Shown here: in pieces, positions 22,085 to 30,957 of the stretch
How the letters are laid out: each line of letters starts with the position of its first letter
Position numbering within the stretch: position 1 is the stretch's first letter
IMG/VR virus record: IMGVR_UViG_3300005531_000214
Span: 1-42,222 of that record
Length of the DNA: 42,222 nt
Origin: a virus
Strand: one strand, 5' to 3'
Notes under the pieces: generated by a model
Seen by the model: the letters and a program-made list of their open reading frames with translations, nothing else
Told to the model about the DNA's origin: nothing
Database searches by the model: none
Program-made: the position numbers and the translations under genes

Positions 22085-22369
22085 ATGACCGCGTATGCGC
22101 TCCGCGTCCTCGTCGCGTTCGACGTGTTCGTGAACGTCGTCTGCGGCGGTCTCCCGGACGAGACGATCTCGGCCCGGTGCCAGCGCATCGTGGCGACGCA
22201 TCCTGCCCCCTCCTGGCGGCAACCATTAGTTGCCGTCGCCTGGGCGATCCACTGGGGGCTCGCCCGACTGCAGCGCCGGCACGGAGTGCTGGCGGAAGCG
22301 AACGACTTGGCCCGTGCCGAACGGATCGAACACACCGAGGACGCCGCGCTCGGCCAGTCCGACGCCTAG
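22085..22369 (+). CDS. conserved small phage membrane-associated protein
   Basis: A 94-residue protein. LRVLVAFDVFVNVVCGGLPDETISARCQRI contains the 'FxNxxxGGxPDETISAR' pattern seen in many small tailed-phage proteins. A hydrophobic helix follows (WRQPLVAVAWAIHWGLARL). The function of this group is not established. Confidence 0.72.
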   Translation: MTAYALRVLVAFDVFVNVVCGGLPDETISARCQRIVATHPAPSWRQPLVAVAWAIHWGLARLQRRHGVLAEANDLARAERIEHTEDAALGQSDA

Positions 22370-22473
22370 GCGCCTCCGTCAGACCCTGCGCCCCCACGGC
22401 CGCGCGCAAGTGCCGTGACCAACTCGCTCAGCACGAGCCGCGCGCCCGCTGCTGACGGGAGAGTGACCTGACA

Positions 22474-23766
22474 ATGCCAGACGCCCCATCGACCGCCGGC
22501 CAAGCGCCGGCGGACGCGCTCGCGTGGATGAACGACGACGCCAACTGGAAGCACGACTCGCCGGCCGCGCGCGAACTGTTCCACGATATCGACGACCCGA
22601 AACCCGGCGCAGCTGTCCCGACGACGCCAATCGGCACGAGCGACGGCCTCGCCGATGCCACAAACAGTGACACGACCGCGCGCGACGAACTGGCGGAGTT
22701 GCTCGAGACGGAGTCGGCGGTCGGCGAAGCCGGCTACTCGCAAGACGAGCATGGCAAGTGGCACCGGCCGGACGGCGCGTTCGCCGACGCCAAGGAGATC
22801 GAGGCGATCGAAGCCGTCCTGGCGGAACAGGCCGCGCCACCCGCCGGGAAGTCCAGTGGGCCGGCGCCGGCCTCGGCTGGTGCGGCGCCCGAGACGGCCA
22901 CCGGCAAGAGCAAGCAGCCGATCGGCGACGTCGTAGTCTATGGCGCCGATGGGAAGCCGCTCGAGGCACTCCCCGCCTTGGCCGTCACGTATGCCGCCAA
23001 TGGCAAGACGCTCGAGAAAGTGCCGCTCGACAAGCTGATTCGGAAGGCGCAACTCGGCGAGTACAATGAGCAGCGCGAGCAGGACTCGCTGGCCGCGCGG
23101 CAAGCGGCGGAGCAGGCGCGCGCGCAGCTCGCGGACCTGACCGCGCACAATCAGCAATACGCGGCGTTTTTCGAGCGCGTGTTAGCAGACGATGCGTTTT
23201 ACCAAACGGCGAAGGCGTCGTTCGCTGCGCAGCACACGCCCGAGGCGTTGCTGGCAGCCAAGGACGCCGAGATCGCCGCGATCCATCGGCAGCAACAGGA
23301 GTCACAGACGCGCGCGCAGTCGGAGGCCTTCGTGGCGCAGCATATCGCGCCCCGGATCACCGGCTTGGCGCAGAGTCTCCCGCAGGATGATGTGACGCAG
23401 AAAGCCTTCTACGGCCAGATCGCCCTCTTGACCGCGCCCCTCCTGGTCAACGGGAAGGTTCCGCCGCAGCGGCTCCCCGAGGTCGTGCGGATCATTGACA
23501 CGGTGCTCACCCCCTGGGCTGAGCAGATCGTGCAGTCCCGCGCCGCGACCGACGATCGCGAGAAAGCCACCCTCCGTCGGCAGGTGGAGGCGGCCAAGGT
23601 CGCCCTCACCCTCGCCAAGAAGCGCGAGGCCCGCGTGATCGCCCCACAGGGGCGACCCGGACCGACGCGCGACACCCCCGCGGCCCCGCCGCCGCCCCGC
23701 TCAGCCGAGGAAGCGAACGAACGCTTCTTCGCCCAGCTCGACAAGCGATACGCCGGCACGCGCTGA
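22474..23766 (+). CDS. scaffolding-type protein
   Basis: A 430-residue acidic, Ala/Gln/Glu-rich protein immediately upstream of the major capsid gene. The N-terminal third is disordered-looking. The centre has a long helix (EQREQDSLAARQAAEQARAQLADLTAHNQQYAAFFERVL, PEALLAAKDAEIAAIHRQQQESQTRAQ). A Pro-rich linker precedes a short C-terminal helix (EEANERFFAQLDKRYAG), like coat-binding ends of scaffolds. GGGAGAG precedes the ATG. Position and composition support scaffold; there is no direct family match. Confidence 0.78.
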   Translation: MPDAPSTAGQAPADALAWMNDDANWKHDSPAARELFHDIDDPKPGAAVPTTPIGTSDGLADATNSDTTARDELAELLETESAVGEAGYSQDEHGKWHRPDGAFADAKEIEAIEAVLAEQAAPPAGKSSGPAPASAGAAPETATGKSKQPIGDVVVYGADGKPLEALPALAVTYAANGKTLEKVPLDKLIRKAQLGEYNEQREQDSLAARQAAEQARAQLADLTAHNQQYAAFFERVLADDAFYQTAKASFAAQHTPEALLAAKDAEIAAIHRQQQESQTRAQSEAFVAQHIAPRITGLAQSLPQDDVTQKAFYGQIALLTAPLLVNGKVPPQRLPEVVRIIDTVLTPWAEQIVQSRAATDDREKATLRRQVEAAKVALTLAKKREARVIAPQGRPGPTRDTPAAPPPPRSAEEANERFFAQLDKRYAGTR

Positions 23767-23834
23767 GCGCGTGCGGCTCGCGGTCGAGCGGCTGAGCGTC
23801 GCGGCCAGGCGCCACGACACTCGGACTTCTTCTC

Positions 23835-25169
23835 ATGGCAGCCACTCCGACCTACCTCACTGATACCGGCCTCGCCGGACTCACGAAGAACGTGTACGCG
23901 AACTACCGGATCAACACGTTTCCGCTCATGACTGCCCTGCTCGCCAACGTGCGACGGGGGACGAAGGGCGGCCCCGAGAACATGCGCTTCGCCGGGAAGG
24001 GCGTGTTCTGGGATGTGATCGTCGATCGCCCGGTCGGCTTCACCGCAAGCGCGAACGGCTTCCTGCCCGTCTCCTCGATCGCGCCGGAGCAGCAGGCGTC
24101 GCTCCAGGTGGCGCGGACCTACGTCCGGCGCCAGGTGGACGCGCTCGCCCTCATGGCGACCGAGGCGCGGGAAGGTGCCTACGTGCCGCTGGCCAAGAAG
24201 ATCATGCAGGAGATGACCGACCTGGGCCGGCTCGGCCAGCAGGAAGTCCTGCACGGCGACGGGCAGGCAATCAAGGCCGTGATCGCGTCGGTCACGAATG
24301 CCACGACGTTTGTCGTGACCTCGCCCTACGGCATCTCCGGCGCGGGGCAAGGCGGCCTCCTGCTCGCGCAGGGCATGTTTGTCGCCGTCCGCTCGGCGCC
24401 GGCGACGCCATATGCCGCGACCACGCTCCGCGGCAAGGCCAAGATTCTCTCCGTCGTGAACTCGGGCGACAACGCGACGGTGAGCGTGGATACGTCGATC
24501 GGGACCGCCGTCGCGACCGACATCATCGTCCCCGCGACGACCTCGGACGATTCCTACGCCGCCTACCCGTTCGGCTTGGTGGCCGTCACCAACCGCGGGG
24601 GCGCGTACGGCACCTTCGAGGGCATCTCGGGCGGGTCCGCCGGGACGTATCCGCGGTGGGACGCTCTTCAACTCACGGCCGGCCAGAACGTTGGGAACGC
24701 GAACACAGTCAGTGAACTCGATATCTGGCAGCTCGCCAGGCAGATCGCGGGCCGGTCCGGGAAAGACGCGCAGGCCAAGCCGAGCGAGTTCCTGCTGATC
24801 GCGACACCCGGTGTGGCCGAGATGCTGGCGACCACCATGATCGGCCAGCGGCAGTTCCGCACTGCAGACATGGTGGACATCAAGGGCGGCTTCAAGGCGG
24901 TGTCGATCGCCGGGATTCCGCTCGTCGAGGACTACTGGTGCCCGGCGGGCACGATCTACTTGCTCCACCTGCCGACGCTCACCTGGGTCGATCTCCTGGA
25001 CTGGGTGAAGCTCTCCTACGAGGGCGCCGGTCCCTGGCGGTGGATCCAGGATCAGGACGGCTACGAGCTGTCGTTCGGCTCGTACTGGAACTTCGGTGGC
25101 CTCCAGCGGAACACACACGGATCGATCGTGGGCTACAACGATCCGACCCGCTTCACGCACGTCATCTGA
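23835..25169 (+). CDS. major capsid protein
   Basis: A 444-residue protein starting MAATPTYLTDTGLAGLTKNVYANYR. Features typical of podovirus-type coat proteins are GGPENMRFAGKGVFWDVIVDRP, a long helix (ASLQVARTYVRRQVDALALMATEAREGAYVPLAKKIMQEMTDLGR), an inserted beta domain, and the terminal region QFRTADMVDIKGGFKAVSIAGIPLVEDYWCPAGTIYLL. An HK97-type fold is inferred. A hairpin follows the gene. Confidence 0.9.
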   Translation: MAATPTYLTDTGLAGLTKNVYANYRINTFPLMTALLANVRRGTKGGPENMRFAGKGVFWDVIVDRPVGFTASANGFLPVSSIAPEQQASLQVARTYVRRQVDALALMATEAREGAYVPLAKKIMQEMTDLGRLGQQEVLHGDGQAIKAVIASVTNATTFVVTSPYGISGAGQGGLLLAQGMFVAVRSAPATPYAATTLRGKAKILSVVNSGDNATVSVDTSIGTAVATDIIVPATTSDDSYAAYPFGLVAVTNRGGAYGTFEGISGGSAGTYPRWDALQLTAGQNVGNANTVSELDIWQLARQIAGRSGKDAQAKPSEFLLIATPGVAEMLATTMIGQRQFRTADMVDIKGGFKAVSIAGIPLVEDYWCPAGTIYLLHLPTLTWVDLLDWVKLSYEGAGPWRWIQDQDGYELSFGSYWNFGGLQRNTHGSIVGYNDPTRFTHVI

Positions 25170-25190
25170 GGCGCCCCCTGAGACGCGAGG

Positions 25191-25220
25191 CCGGCCCTCG
25201 GGCAGCGGTGCCCAGGCCGG
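25191..25220 (+). terminator. hairpin after the major capsid gene (attenuator candidate)
   Basis: CCGGCC (25191-25196) pairs with GGCCGG (25215-25220), and GGGC (25200-25203) pairs with GCCC (25210-25213) around loop AGCGGT, with a small internal bulge. No T-run follows. It may be a partial terminator or an mRNA-stability element below the most highly expressed gene. Confidence 0.5.
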
Positions 25221-25245
25221 TCCCGCGGATCGGGGCGAATAACCC

Positions 25246-25689
25246 ATGACGATGCGAAACGATCGCGCCGAGCAGCCGGGCGAGTACGGGAGCCAGATCA
25301 ACACGGAGTCCGTGCCATTCCCGACGATTGCCAACAGCACGACGACCACGGTGAACCTGGGCCTGTCGCCCCGGCTCCAGTGGTTCCGGCAGGGCTTCAT
25401 CGACCAACTGATCCTGGCGGCCAGTGCGTCGGCCTTGACCGTCCAGATTCAGAAGTTGGACTCCACGAACGGCTTCGCGGCGGTGAACTTGACGGCCGCG
25501 CAGGACATCACGAGTTCGACGCAGACCGCGAAGAAGACATTCGCGCTCGCGGCACTCACGACCCTCACCGACGCGCAGCGGACCCTGAATCCAGGCGATG
25601 CGCTCGTCGCGGTCTTCACGGCCGGCGGCTCGGTCACGAGCCAGGCGGTCGGCGGTATCGTGGGGGCCGAGCTGTTCATCCTGCGGTAA
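25246..25689 (+). CDS. probable capsid decoration / head protein
   Basis: A 147-residue beta-rich protein starting MTMRNDRAEQPGEYGSQINTESVPF. Strands include TTTTVNLGLSPRLQWF, SALTVQIQKLDSTNGFAAVNLT and GDALVAVFTAGGSVTSQAVGGIVGAELFIL. It sits directly downstream of the coat gene, where decoration or stabilising proteins usually lie. Hairpins flank it on both sides. Confidence 0.68.
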   Translation: MTMRNDRAEQPGEYGSQINTESVPFPTIANSTTTTVNLGLSPRLQWFRQGFIDQLILAASASALTVQIQKLDSTNGFAAVNLTAAQDITSSTQTAKKTFALAALTTLTDAQRTLNPGDALVAVFTAGGSVTSQAVGGIVGAELFILR

Positions 25690-25706
25690 GATCGCCGTCG
25701 CTCGGC

Positions 25707-25728
25707 CGCGGGCCCTACGGGGCCCGCG
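25707..25728 (+). terminator. 9-bp hairpin with UACG tetraloop
   Basis: CGCGGGCCC (25707-25715), loop TACG, then the exact complement GGGCCCGCG (25720-25728). In RNA the closing C(UACG)G is a member of the unusually stable UNCG tetraloop class. There is no T-run after it. It lies between the decoration gene and the next head gene. Confidence 0.6.
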
Positions 25729-25765
25729 CGCCGATGGCGACCCGCGCCATTCCTCCTGCATCCCT

Positions 25766-26281
25766 ATGAGTGTCCTCGTCACGCCACGCGGCGACCCGGC
25801 GCCGCCCGCTCAGATTCTCCGGTGTCTCCAAGCCGTTTCGCCTCGGCTCTCGCTCAAGTGGCTCAATACGGGCGGCGGCGCGTGGGCCATCATGTGCCAG
25901 TGGTCGGACGTGGACAGCCGGCGCGAGACCGTGCGGCAAGGGCTGACCAGCGAGGAGGATGCGCGCGATGTGCTCGCGTATCTCCCGCCGGACTGCTCCG
26001 TGGATGACGCGCGGAATTACTTCGAACTGGCCTGCTTCCGGGGCTACGGCGGGACGAACGCCGACGAGGTCCGTGCCCTGATGGCCAACATCCGGGCCTG
26101 GAACGACACGCAGCATCTCCGGAACGCCGAGTCGTCGATCGAATACGCAGCCGAGATCGCGCCGACGTTCGCGCCGTCGATCGGCGAGGAGTTGGGCCAC
26201 CGGGTCGTGCGGGTCGCGCAGCGCGAGCCGGGGAAACGGAAGCACCTGTTGCCGAAGGACCGCGCGCCAGGCGAGCTCTGA
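25766..26281 (+). CDS. head/neck hypothetical protein
   Basis: A 171-residue protein from ATG 25766 (MSVLVTPRGDPAPPAQILRCLQAV). Next come LSLKWLNTGGGAWAIMCQWSDVDSRRE, a helical region (EDARDVLAYLPPDCSVDDARNYFEL) and a basic C-terminus. The position between decoration and the gp4-like adaptor suggests a head-completion or DNA-associated virion protein. No clear ribosome site is seen. The frame is open upstream but that part is not convincing. Confidence 0.65.
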   Translation: MSVLVTPRGDPAPPAQILRCLQAVSPRLSLKWLNTGGGAWAIMCQWSDVDSRRETVRQGLTSEEDARDVLAYLPPDCSVDDARNYFELACFRGYGGTNADEVRALMANIRAWNDTQHLRNAESSIEYAAEIAPTFAPSIGEELGHRVVRVAQREPGKRKHLLPKDRAPGEL

Positions 26282-26289
26282 GCCCCCGC

Positions 26290-26967
26290 ATGGCGACCCG
26301 CGGGCAACTCCGGACCGATGTGCTCAACCTGGCGGACGCCTATGGGTCGCCACGCTGGGATGTCACGGCCGGTGGCGAGGTCGATCGCCGGCTCGGCATG
26401 GTACACGCCCGCGAGTGGAAAGCGATCCTCCAGGCGGCACCCTACTACCAGATCTCGCAACTCACGCCGACGACCGACCCGAACGGTGTCATCCCGCTCT
26501 CGGCCCTCTCGACCGGCTCGGGCGACACGCTCCAGCAGATGTATCGGATCTTGGGCGTGTGGTTCAACAATTTCCGCTACGAGTACGTCGAGGCGCGGAA
26601 CTGGCTCCAGACGGCGATCGTCCCGATCCAGGACTTCGTGTGGTTCCGGAGCGGGAGCGCGATCACGGTCCCTGGGGCGCCGTCGACGCAGGCAACCGCG
26701 ATCTTCGTCAACTGGTGGCCGCAGCGGTTCGACCAGCTCTCAAGCGACAGCGTCCCGGTCGGACTGCCACCGGACTACGACGATATATTCGCCCTGGCGG
26801 GCGCCGCGCGACTCCTGATGAAGGGTGCGGCCGAGACTGAGGCGTCAGCTGCGCTCAAGGCGGAGGCGGCGGAGGCGCGCGCGGACTTGCTCGCCGATCT
26901 CGCGCGGATCTCGACGGACCCGCAGACGATCGGCTTTGTCGATAATCCCCTCGACTGGGGCGAGTGA
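26290..26967 (+). CDS. P22 gp4-like head-tail adaptor
   Basis: A 225-residue protein starting MATRGQLRTDVLNLADAYGSPRWDVTAGGEVDRRLGMVHAREWKAIL. This is the helical opening of gp4-type neck proteins that bind beneath the portal. FVNWWPQRFDQLSSDSVPVGLPPDYDDIFALAGAARLLMKG and the alternating Ala/Glu helix match the second half of the family. It overlaps the hub gene start (GTGA). Confidence 0.78.
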   Translation: MATRGQLRTDVLNLADAYGSPRWDVTAGGEVDRRLGMVHAREWKAILQAAPYYQISQLTPTTDPNGVIPLSALSTGSGDTLQQMYRILGVWFNNFRYEYVEARNWLQTAIVPIQDFVWFRSGSAITVPGAPSTQATAIFVNWWPQRFDQLSSDSVPVGLPPDYDDIFALAGAARLLMKGAAETEASAALKAEAAEARADLLADLARISTDPQTIGFVDNPLDWGE

Positions 26968-28586
26968 CTGGTCTCGTGCCGCGCACGGTCGTCGAGGACA
27001 CCCAGACCGGGTTCACCGGGCTCAATACCACAGCCGACCCGGCGCACATTGGGCCGACCGAGATCACGATCGCCGCGAACGCCAAGTTCACGCTCTTTGG
27101 CGGTGTCACGCCGCGGAACGGGACGCAGCGGATGCACAGCGCCCCGTTCGCGGGGCCCGTGCAGGGGATCTACGTCTGGCCGACGCCCGGTGGCTCGTCC
27201 ATCCCGTCGCTCTGCGTCGTCGCGGCGAACACGCTCTATCTCGCGCCGCTCGTCATCGCTGGGTCGGGCCCCGTGACGCTCAACTTCACGGCCGCCTCGG
27301 GAGGGCCGTTCGGCGCCCCGACCTCGGGCACGGTGCGGCTCGCCGGATTCACGGACGGCAGCGCCGAGTGCCTCTACATCGCCGACAGCAGCAATCTCTG
27401 GAAGTACACGGCCGCGACGAACACGGTCGCCAAACTGGCCTCGCCGCCCGCGCTCGCGAGTGTGACCGTCCAGAACCGCCGGCTCTTCGGGATCACGGCC
27501 GCGAGTCAATCGCTGTACTGGTCGAGTCTCGATAGCGGGGACGATTGCGGCGTGCCGTCGGTCCCCGGCGCGGGTGGGAACACAGTCATTCGGACGTTTG
27601 GCGAGAGTGTGCTCACCGCGCTCCACGCGTACGGCCCGGGCCTCGTCATCGGGCACGCGCATGGCCTCTCGACATTCACCGGCTGGAGCCAGAACGACAT
27701 CGCGATCCAGACGGGGACGGCCAGCCTCTCGGCGGCGATCGGTCCGGTCGGAGCCGCCTCGATCCTCAACGTCGAGAGTTTCGCCGTCCTGGCCGCCAAT
27801 CAGGGTGCGTACGTCGTGACGCCGTTCGGCTTTCTCCAGCAGATCTCGAAGCCGATCGAATCGCTCTGGCCCTCGCCAGCACTCGTGAATCAACTCTCGA
27901 CGGTCGCGGCCGGTCTTGGCACGATCTACACGACACTCCTCCACGACGAGACGCAGCACACCGTGTACTTCGTTGGGGCTCGCGACTATGGGAGCCCGAT
28001 TCTCGTCTACAACTACCGGACCCAGGGCTGGAGCGGACCCTGGACCTTCGCGTGGACGAACCCGTTCACGTTCTCTGGGATCGGGTGCGCGGCGGGCGGC
28101 TACGACACCACACGGCGCTGGTGGAACTTTGTCGGCTGCTCGGACGGGTTCGTGCGCGCGCTCGACGTGCCCGGGCTGGGCCAGGACGACGTGCTCTCGA
28201 ATGGCACGGGCGGCACGCCGTACACCATGCAGGTGCGGACACGGCCCCTGTTTGGCGCCGATCCGCAGTCCGGCGCCCCGCTCGCCGATCGCGAGAAGGC
28301 GTGGCGCTGGGTCGATGTGCAGGCGCAACTCGTGAACCCGGCATCGAGCCAGGTGACGGCGACCACCTACCCGACCGAGGGGGTGGCGACGACCGTCCCG
28401 AACGATCGGCCGGCGTTCAACAACCAGCCGGATAGCTCACCGCGTACCTACCGCGTGCAGACGGGGGGCCGCGGACAGGCGGTCGTGGTCGATATCACGG
28501 ACACGCCGGTGAACAACCCATCCGGCCAGAACGTGTACATGGGTATCCGCACGATCGGCTTTGACTACGGGCGCCGATTTGCCTAA
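26964..28586 (+). CDS. P22 gp10-like tail hub (packaged-DNA stabilisation) protein
   Basis: A 540-residue, almost all-beta protein with a GTG start overlapping the previous stop. Blade-like repeats (VRLAGFTDGSAECLYIADSSNLWKY; VTVQNRRLFGITAASQSLYWSSL; LNVESFAVLAANQGAYVVTPFGF; YDTTRRWWNFVGCSDGFVRAL) suggest the propeller of the podovirus nozzle/hub family. The last 120 residues form a separate beta domain ending IRTIGFDYGRRF, common at the end of hub proteins. It is expected to plug the DNA exit under the adaptor and to bind fibres. Confidence 0.78.
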   Translation: MTGLVPRTVVEDTQTGFTGLNTTADPAHIGPTEITIAANAKFTLFGGVTPRNGTQRMHSAPFAGPVQGIYVWPTPGGSSIPSLCVVAANTLYLAPLVIAGSGPVTLNFTAASGGPFGAPTSGTVRLAGFTDGSAECLYIADSSNLWKYTAATNTVAKLASPPALASVTVQNRRLFGITAASQSLYWSSLDSGDDCGVPSVPGAGGNTVIRTFGESVLTALHAYGPGLVIGHAHGLSTFTGWSQNDIAIQTGTASLSAAIGPVGAASILNVESFAVLAANQGAYVVTPFGFLQQISKPIESLWPSPALVNQLSTVAAGLGTIYTTLLHDETQHTVYFVGARDYGSPILVYNYRTQGWSGPWTFAWTNPFTFSGIGCAAGGYDTTRRWWNFVGCSDGFVRALDVPGLGQDDVLSNGTGGTPYTMQVRTRPLFGADPQSGAPLADREKAWRWVDVQAQLVNPASSQVTATTYPTEGVATTVPNDRPAFNNQPDSSPRTYRVQTGGRGQAVVVDITDTPVNNPSGQNVYMGIRTIGFDYGRRFA

Positions 28587-28596
28587 GGCGCCATGG

Positions 28597-28953
28597 GTGA
28601 ATAGCGCCGCATGGCCCGGCGCGCTCATGCCCAGTGATCCAGCGCCGGCGACCCTGGGCTCCGGCGGCCCGTTCGCCGCGCGCGAGGCCCGGCAACTCGC
28701 AGTCCTCCGACGGCGCGTGCTCACCGCGGCCGGCACGGCCGTGAACGTCGCCGTCACCGCGAGCGCGACGACACTCGCGGTGACGTTCGCGCAGCCCGAG
28801 GTCGATACGAGTTACGGGGTCACGGTAACGCCCAACTGGAATACGACCGTGTGGGTCACGGCGAAGAGCGTGAGCGGGATGACGCTCAACTTTGGCACGG
28901 CGGCCCCCGCGAACGCCACCGTCGATTGGCACAGTTTCCGGAGCGAATCGTAA
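28597..28953 (+). CDS. small beta-sandwich virion protein
   Basis: A 118-residue protein. A GTG at 28597, eight bases after AAGG, is taken as start. TTG 28579 and ATG 28627 are alternatives. The N-terminal helix PFAAREARQLAVLRRRV precedes the beta part TAVNVAVTASATTLAVTFAQPEVDTSYGVTVTPNWNTTVWV. The latter is a fold seen in phage tail-fibre or needle accessory proteins ('xxYxVxVTPxWNT'). The stop overlaps the next start (TAATG). Confidence 0.65.
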   Translation: MNSAAWPGALMPSDPAPATLGSGGPFAAREARQLAVLRRRVLTAAGTAVNVAVTASATTLAVTFAQPEVDTSYGVTVTPNWNTTVWVTAKSVSGMTLNFGTAAPANATVDWHSFRSES

Positions 28954-29663
28954 TGGGCATCTCTCTCCCAGTTCTGCTCGGCCTTCAGGCGATCCAGGGC
29001 CTCGCGAGTGGTGCGGACCAGAGCCAACTCGCCGGCCAGGCGCAGAAGGAGAGCTACACGCTCGGGAAGCGCGGGATGGCGGACCAGGAAGCGCTGGCCG
29101 CCAACCAACTCGCGCGCCAGAGCCAGCTCTCGCCGCTCCGCGATCAGGCGATCTATCAGCTCTCGGGGATGTTGGGCGTGAGCCCGCATGCGTTCAACCC
29201 GACGTCCTACCTCACCCCAACGAATAGCGGCCCGCAGGGGATCGGCGGCGTCGATCTCAACGGGCTGGCCGCGCGGAGCGCCGCCTATCAGCCCGGGATG
29301 GGCGGCGTCACGTCGAACGTGCCGCAGATGATCCTCAACCGGCTGGGCTACGGGAACACGGGGACCGGGACGCTCTTCGACAATCCGACGACGCGGCCGG
29401 ATCACCTGACCGGGATGCCTGGCGCGGCGCAGACGATGGGTGGCGTCACGGCCGGCGGCGGAGGCGCCCTGGGCGCAGCACCGACCGCCGCCCCCTTCAC
29501 GAATCCCACGCTCGGCGCGGCGCTCGGCGGGACGCAGCGCACGATGTTCCCGCCGAGCGGTGGGATGGCGGGCGCGCCGCCAGGCTATGGGCTCCAGGGG
29601 CAGCCGCCGGCCGTCGGCCTCGCCGAGCGGCTCCGACAACTGAACGGGCTCGGGGGCTACTGA
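28953..29663 (+). CDS. ejection-type virion protein
   Basis: A 236-residue protein starting MGISLPVLLGLQAIQGLASGADQSQLAGQAQ. The hydrophobic start and the Gln/Ala helix ALAANQLARQSQLSPLRDQAIYQLSGMLG resemble small internal virion proteins of podoviruses. The second half is Gly/Pro/Met-rich and looks disordered (GGVTAGGGGALGAAPTAAP). It is followed directly by two larger proteins of similar style. Confidence 0.6.
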   Translation: MGISLPVLLGLQAIQGLASGADQSQLAGQAQKESYTLGKRGMADQEALAANQLARQSQLSPLRDQAIYQLSGMLGVSPHAFNPTSYLTPTNSGPQGIGGVDLNGLAARSAAYQPGMGGVTSNVPQMILNRLGYGNTGTGTLFDNPTTRPDHLTGMPGAAQTMGGVTAGGGGALGAAPTAAPFTNPTLGAALGGTQRTMFPPSGGMAGAPPGYGLQGQPPAVGLAERLRQLNGLGGY

Positions 29664-29664
29664 G

Positions 29665-30957
29665 ATGGCTGGTTTCTATAGCCCGCTCGCGCAGCAGTAC
29701 GGCGGCTGGAAGCCGCCCCTCCGGCCCGCGCCTGCGCAGGCGCCGCAACCCGGTGCGCCACCGCCCAGCGGGCCTCCAAGTGGGCCACCGCCGCAACCGG
29801 GCGCGCCACAGACGTTCGCCCAGATGCAGCGGGCGGGGCAACCGCGTCCGCCGGCGCCGGCCTATCGCGCGCCCGTCTCCGCATACCCGATGCCCTATCC
29901 GGCACCGGCGCCCGGCGGCGGTCCCCAGTCGTCCTTCGGGCCGCCGCCGGTCCCGCAGGCCGCCGCCGGTGCGGCGCCGAACGGCGGCTACACCAACGGC
30001 TCCGTGTGGTCGCCCACGCCGCAGAACGGCTACCGGCCCGTCACGTCCGCGGTACCAGGCCAGCCCGGCTGGAGCGCGCCCGGTTATGGGCCAGCGGTCA
30101 GTACCGGCGGCTCGACGGTCACGGGCCCTGGAGCGCAGCCCGGCCCGCAGACGGGCCCGCAGCCACAGCCCCCACCGGTGGGCGCGAATCCCTTCACCGC
30201 TGCGGCGCCGGGCGGGAGCTACGGCGCCACACCGCCTGTCGCCGCCAGTCAACAGCAGACGGCGAATGACATGGGGAGCGCGGTCCAGAACCTCCTCCTG
30301 GGCAGCCTCCAGAATCCGAACCCCTACGCGTCGTCGCCGCTCCTGGGCACTGCGGCCAGTCTCGCGCAGGCGCAGGGGCAGGAGGTCAACCCGTATCTCA
30401 CGTCCGGACTCGTCGGCGGGGCGGAGAGCGCCATCCTCGGGCAACTCCGGAACCCCAATCCGTACAACGCGACCAACGTCCAGCAGATGATGTCCGTGCT
30501 CCAACAGCCGATTCTGGAGCAACAGCAGCAGCAGATCCAAGCGGTGAACGCGGACGCGGCGCGGCGCGGCATCTTCGATTCATCGATCGCTGAAGGGAAC
30601 CTCAAGGACGTGGACACGGCGGCGGGTCGCGCCCAACTCTCGATCGCTGACACGCTCGCGCAACAGATCGCACAGGCGCAACTCGCGGGCACGAACAGCG
30701 CGATCGCAAACGCGGGTGGCCTCGAAGGGCAGCTGGCCGGCCAGTGGCAGACCGGGACGAACAGCGCGATCGGGAACCTGGCCGGGCTTGAGAGCCAGCA
30801 ATTCGGCCAGGACCAGGCCGCGCGGACCAACGCGATCGCGAATCTCCTCGGCTACTCCGGTCAGACGTTCAACCAGGGCCTCCAGTCGGCGCAGATGAAC
30901 CTCGCACAGCAACAGGCCCAAGCGCAGGACTATCTGACGATGCTGGGGCTCACATGA
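29665..30957 (+). CDS. ejection-type virion protein with Pro-rich N-terminus
   Basis: A 430-residue protein. Residues 1-195 are Pro/Gly/Ala/Gln-rich and probably unfolded (PAPAQAPQPGAPPPSGPP). From about 200 on it is Gln/Asn-rich and helical (VQNLLLGSLQNPNPYASSPLLGTAASLAQAQGQ, LQQPILEQQQQQIQAVNADAARRGIFDSSIAEGNLKD, AGTNSAIANAGGLEGQLAGQWQTGTNSAIGNL). The last part repeats an 'AGTNSAIxNxxGLExQ' unit. The pattern is typical of proteins carried in the head and ejected with DNA. The stop overlaps the next start. Confidence 0.68.
   Translation: MAGFYSPLAQQYGGWKPPLRPAPAQAPQPGAPPPSGPPSGPPPQPGAPQTFAQMQRAGQPRPPAPAYRAPVSAYPMPYPAPAPGGGPQSSFGPPPVPQAAAGAAPNGGYTNGSVWSPTPQNGYRPVTSAVPGQPGWSAPGYGPAVSTGGSTVTGPGAQPGPQTGPQPQPPPVGANPFTAAAPGGSYGATPPVAASQQQTANDMGSAVQNLLLGSLQNPNPYASSPLLGTAASLAQAQGQEVNPYLTSGLVGGAESAILGQLRNPNPYNATNVQQMMSVLQQPILEQQQQQIQAVNADAARRGIFDSSIAEGNLKDVDTAAGRAQLSIADTLAQQIAQAQLAGTNSAIANAGGLEGQLAGQWQTGTNSAIGNLAGLESQQFGQDQAARTNAIANLLGYSGQTFNQGLQSAQMNLAQQQAQAQDYLTMLGLT

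Noticed and set aside
22040-22085. tRNA T-loop-like word GGTTCGAG
   Set aside because: The flanking bases do not form a T-stem or acceptor stem. No tRNA gene was found anywhere in the window.
23409-25400. A 663-codon antisense frame over scaffold and capsid genes
   Set aside because: Same reason: the plus-strand genes are well supported and the antisense text has biased composition.
26775-28328. A 517-codon antisense frame over the tail hub gene
   Set aside because: Arg/Glu/Asp-rich shadow of a well-supported beta-propeller gene.
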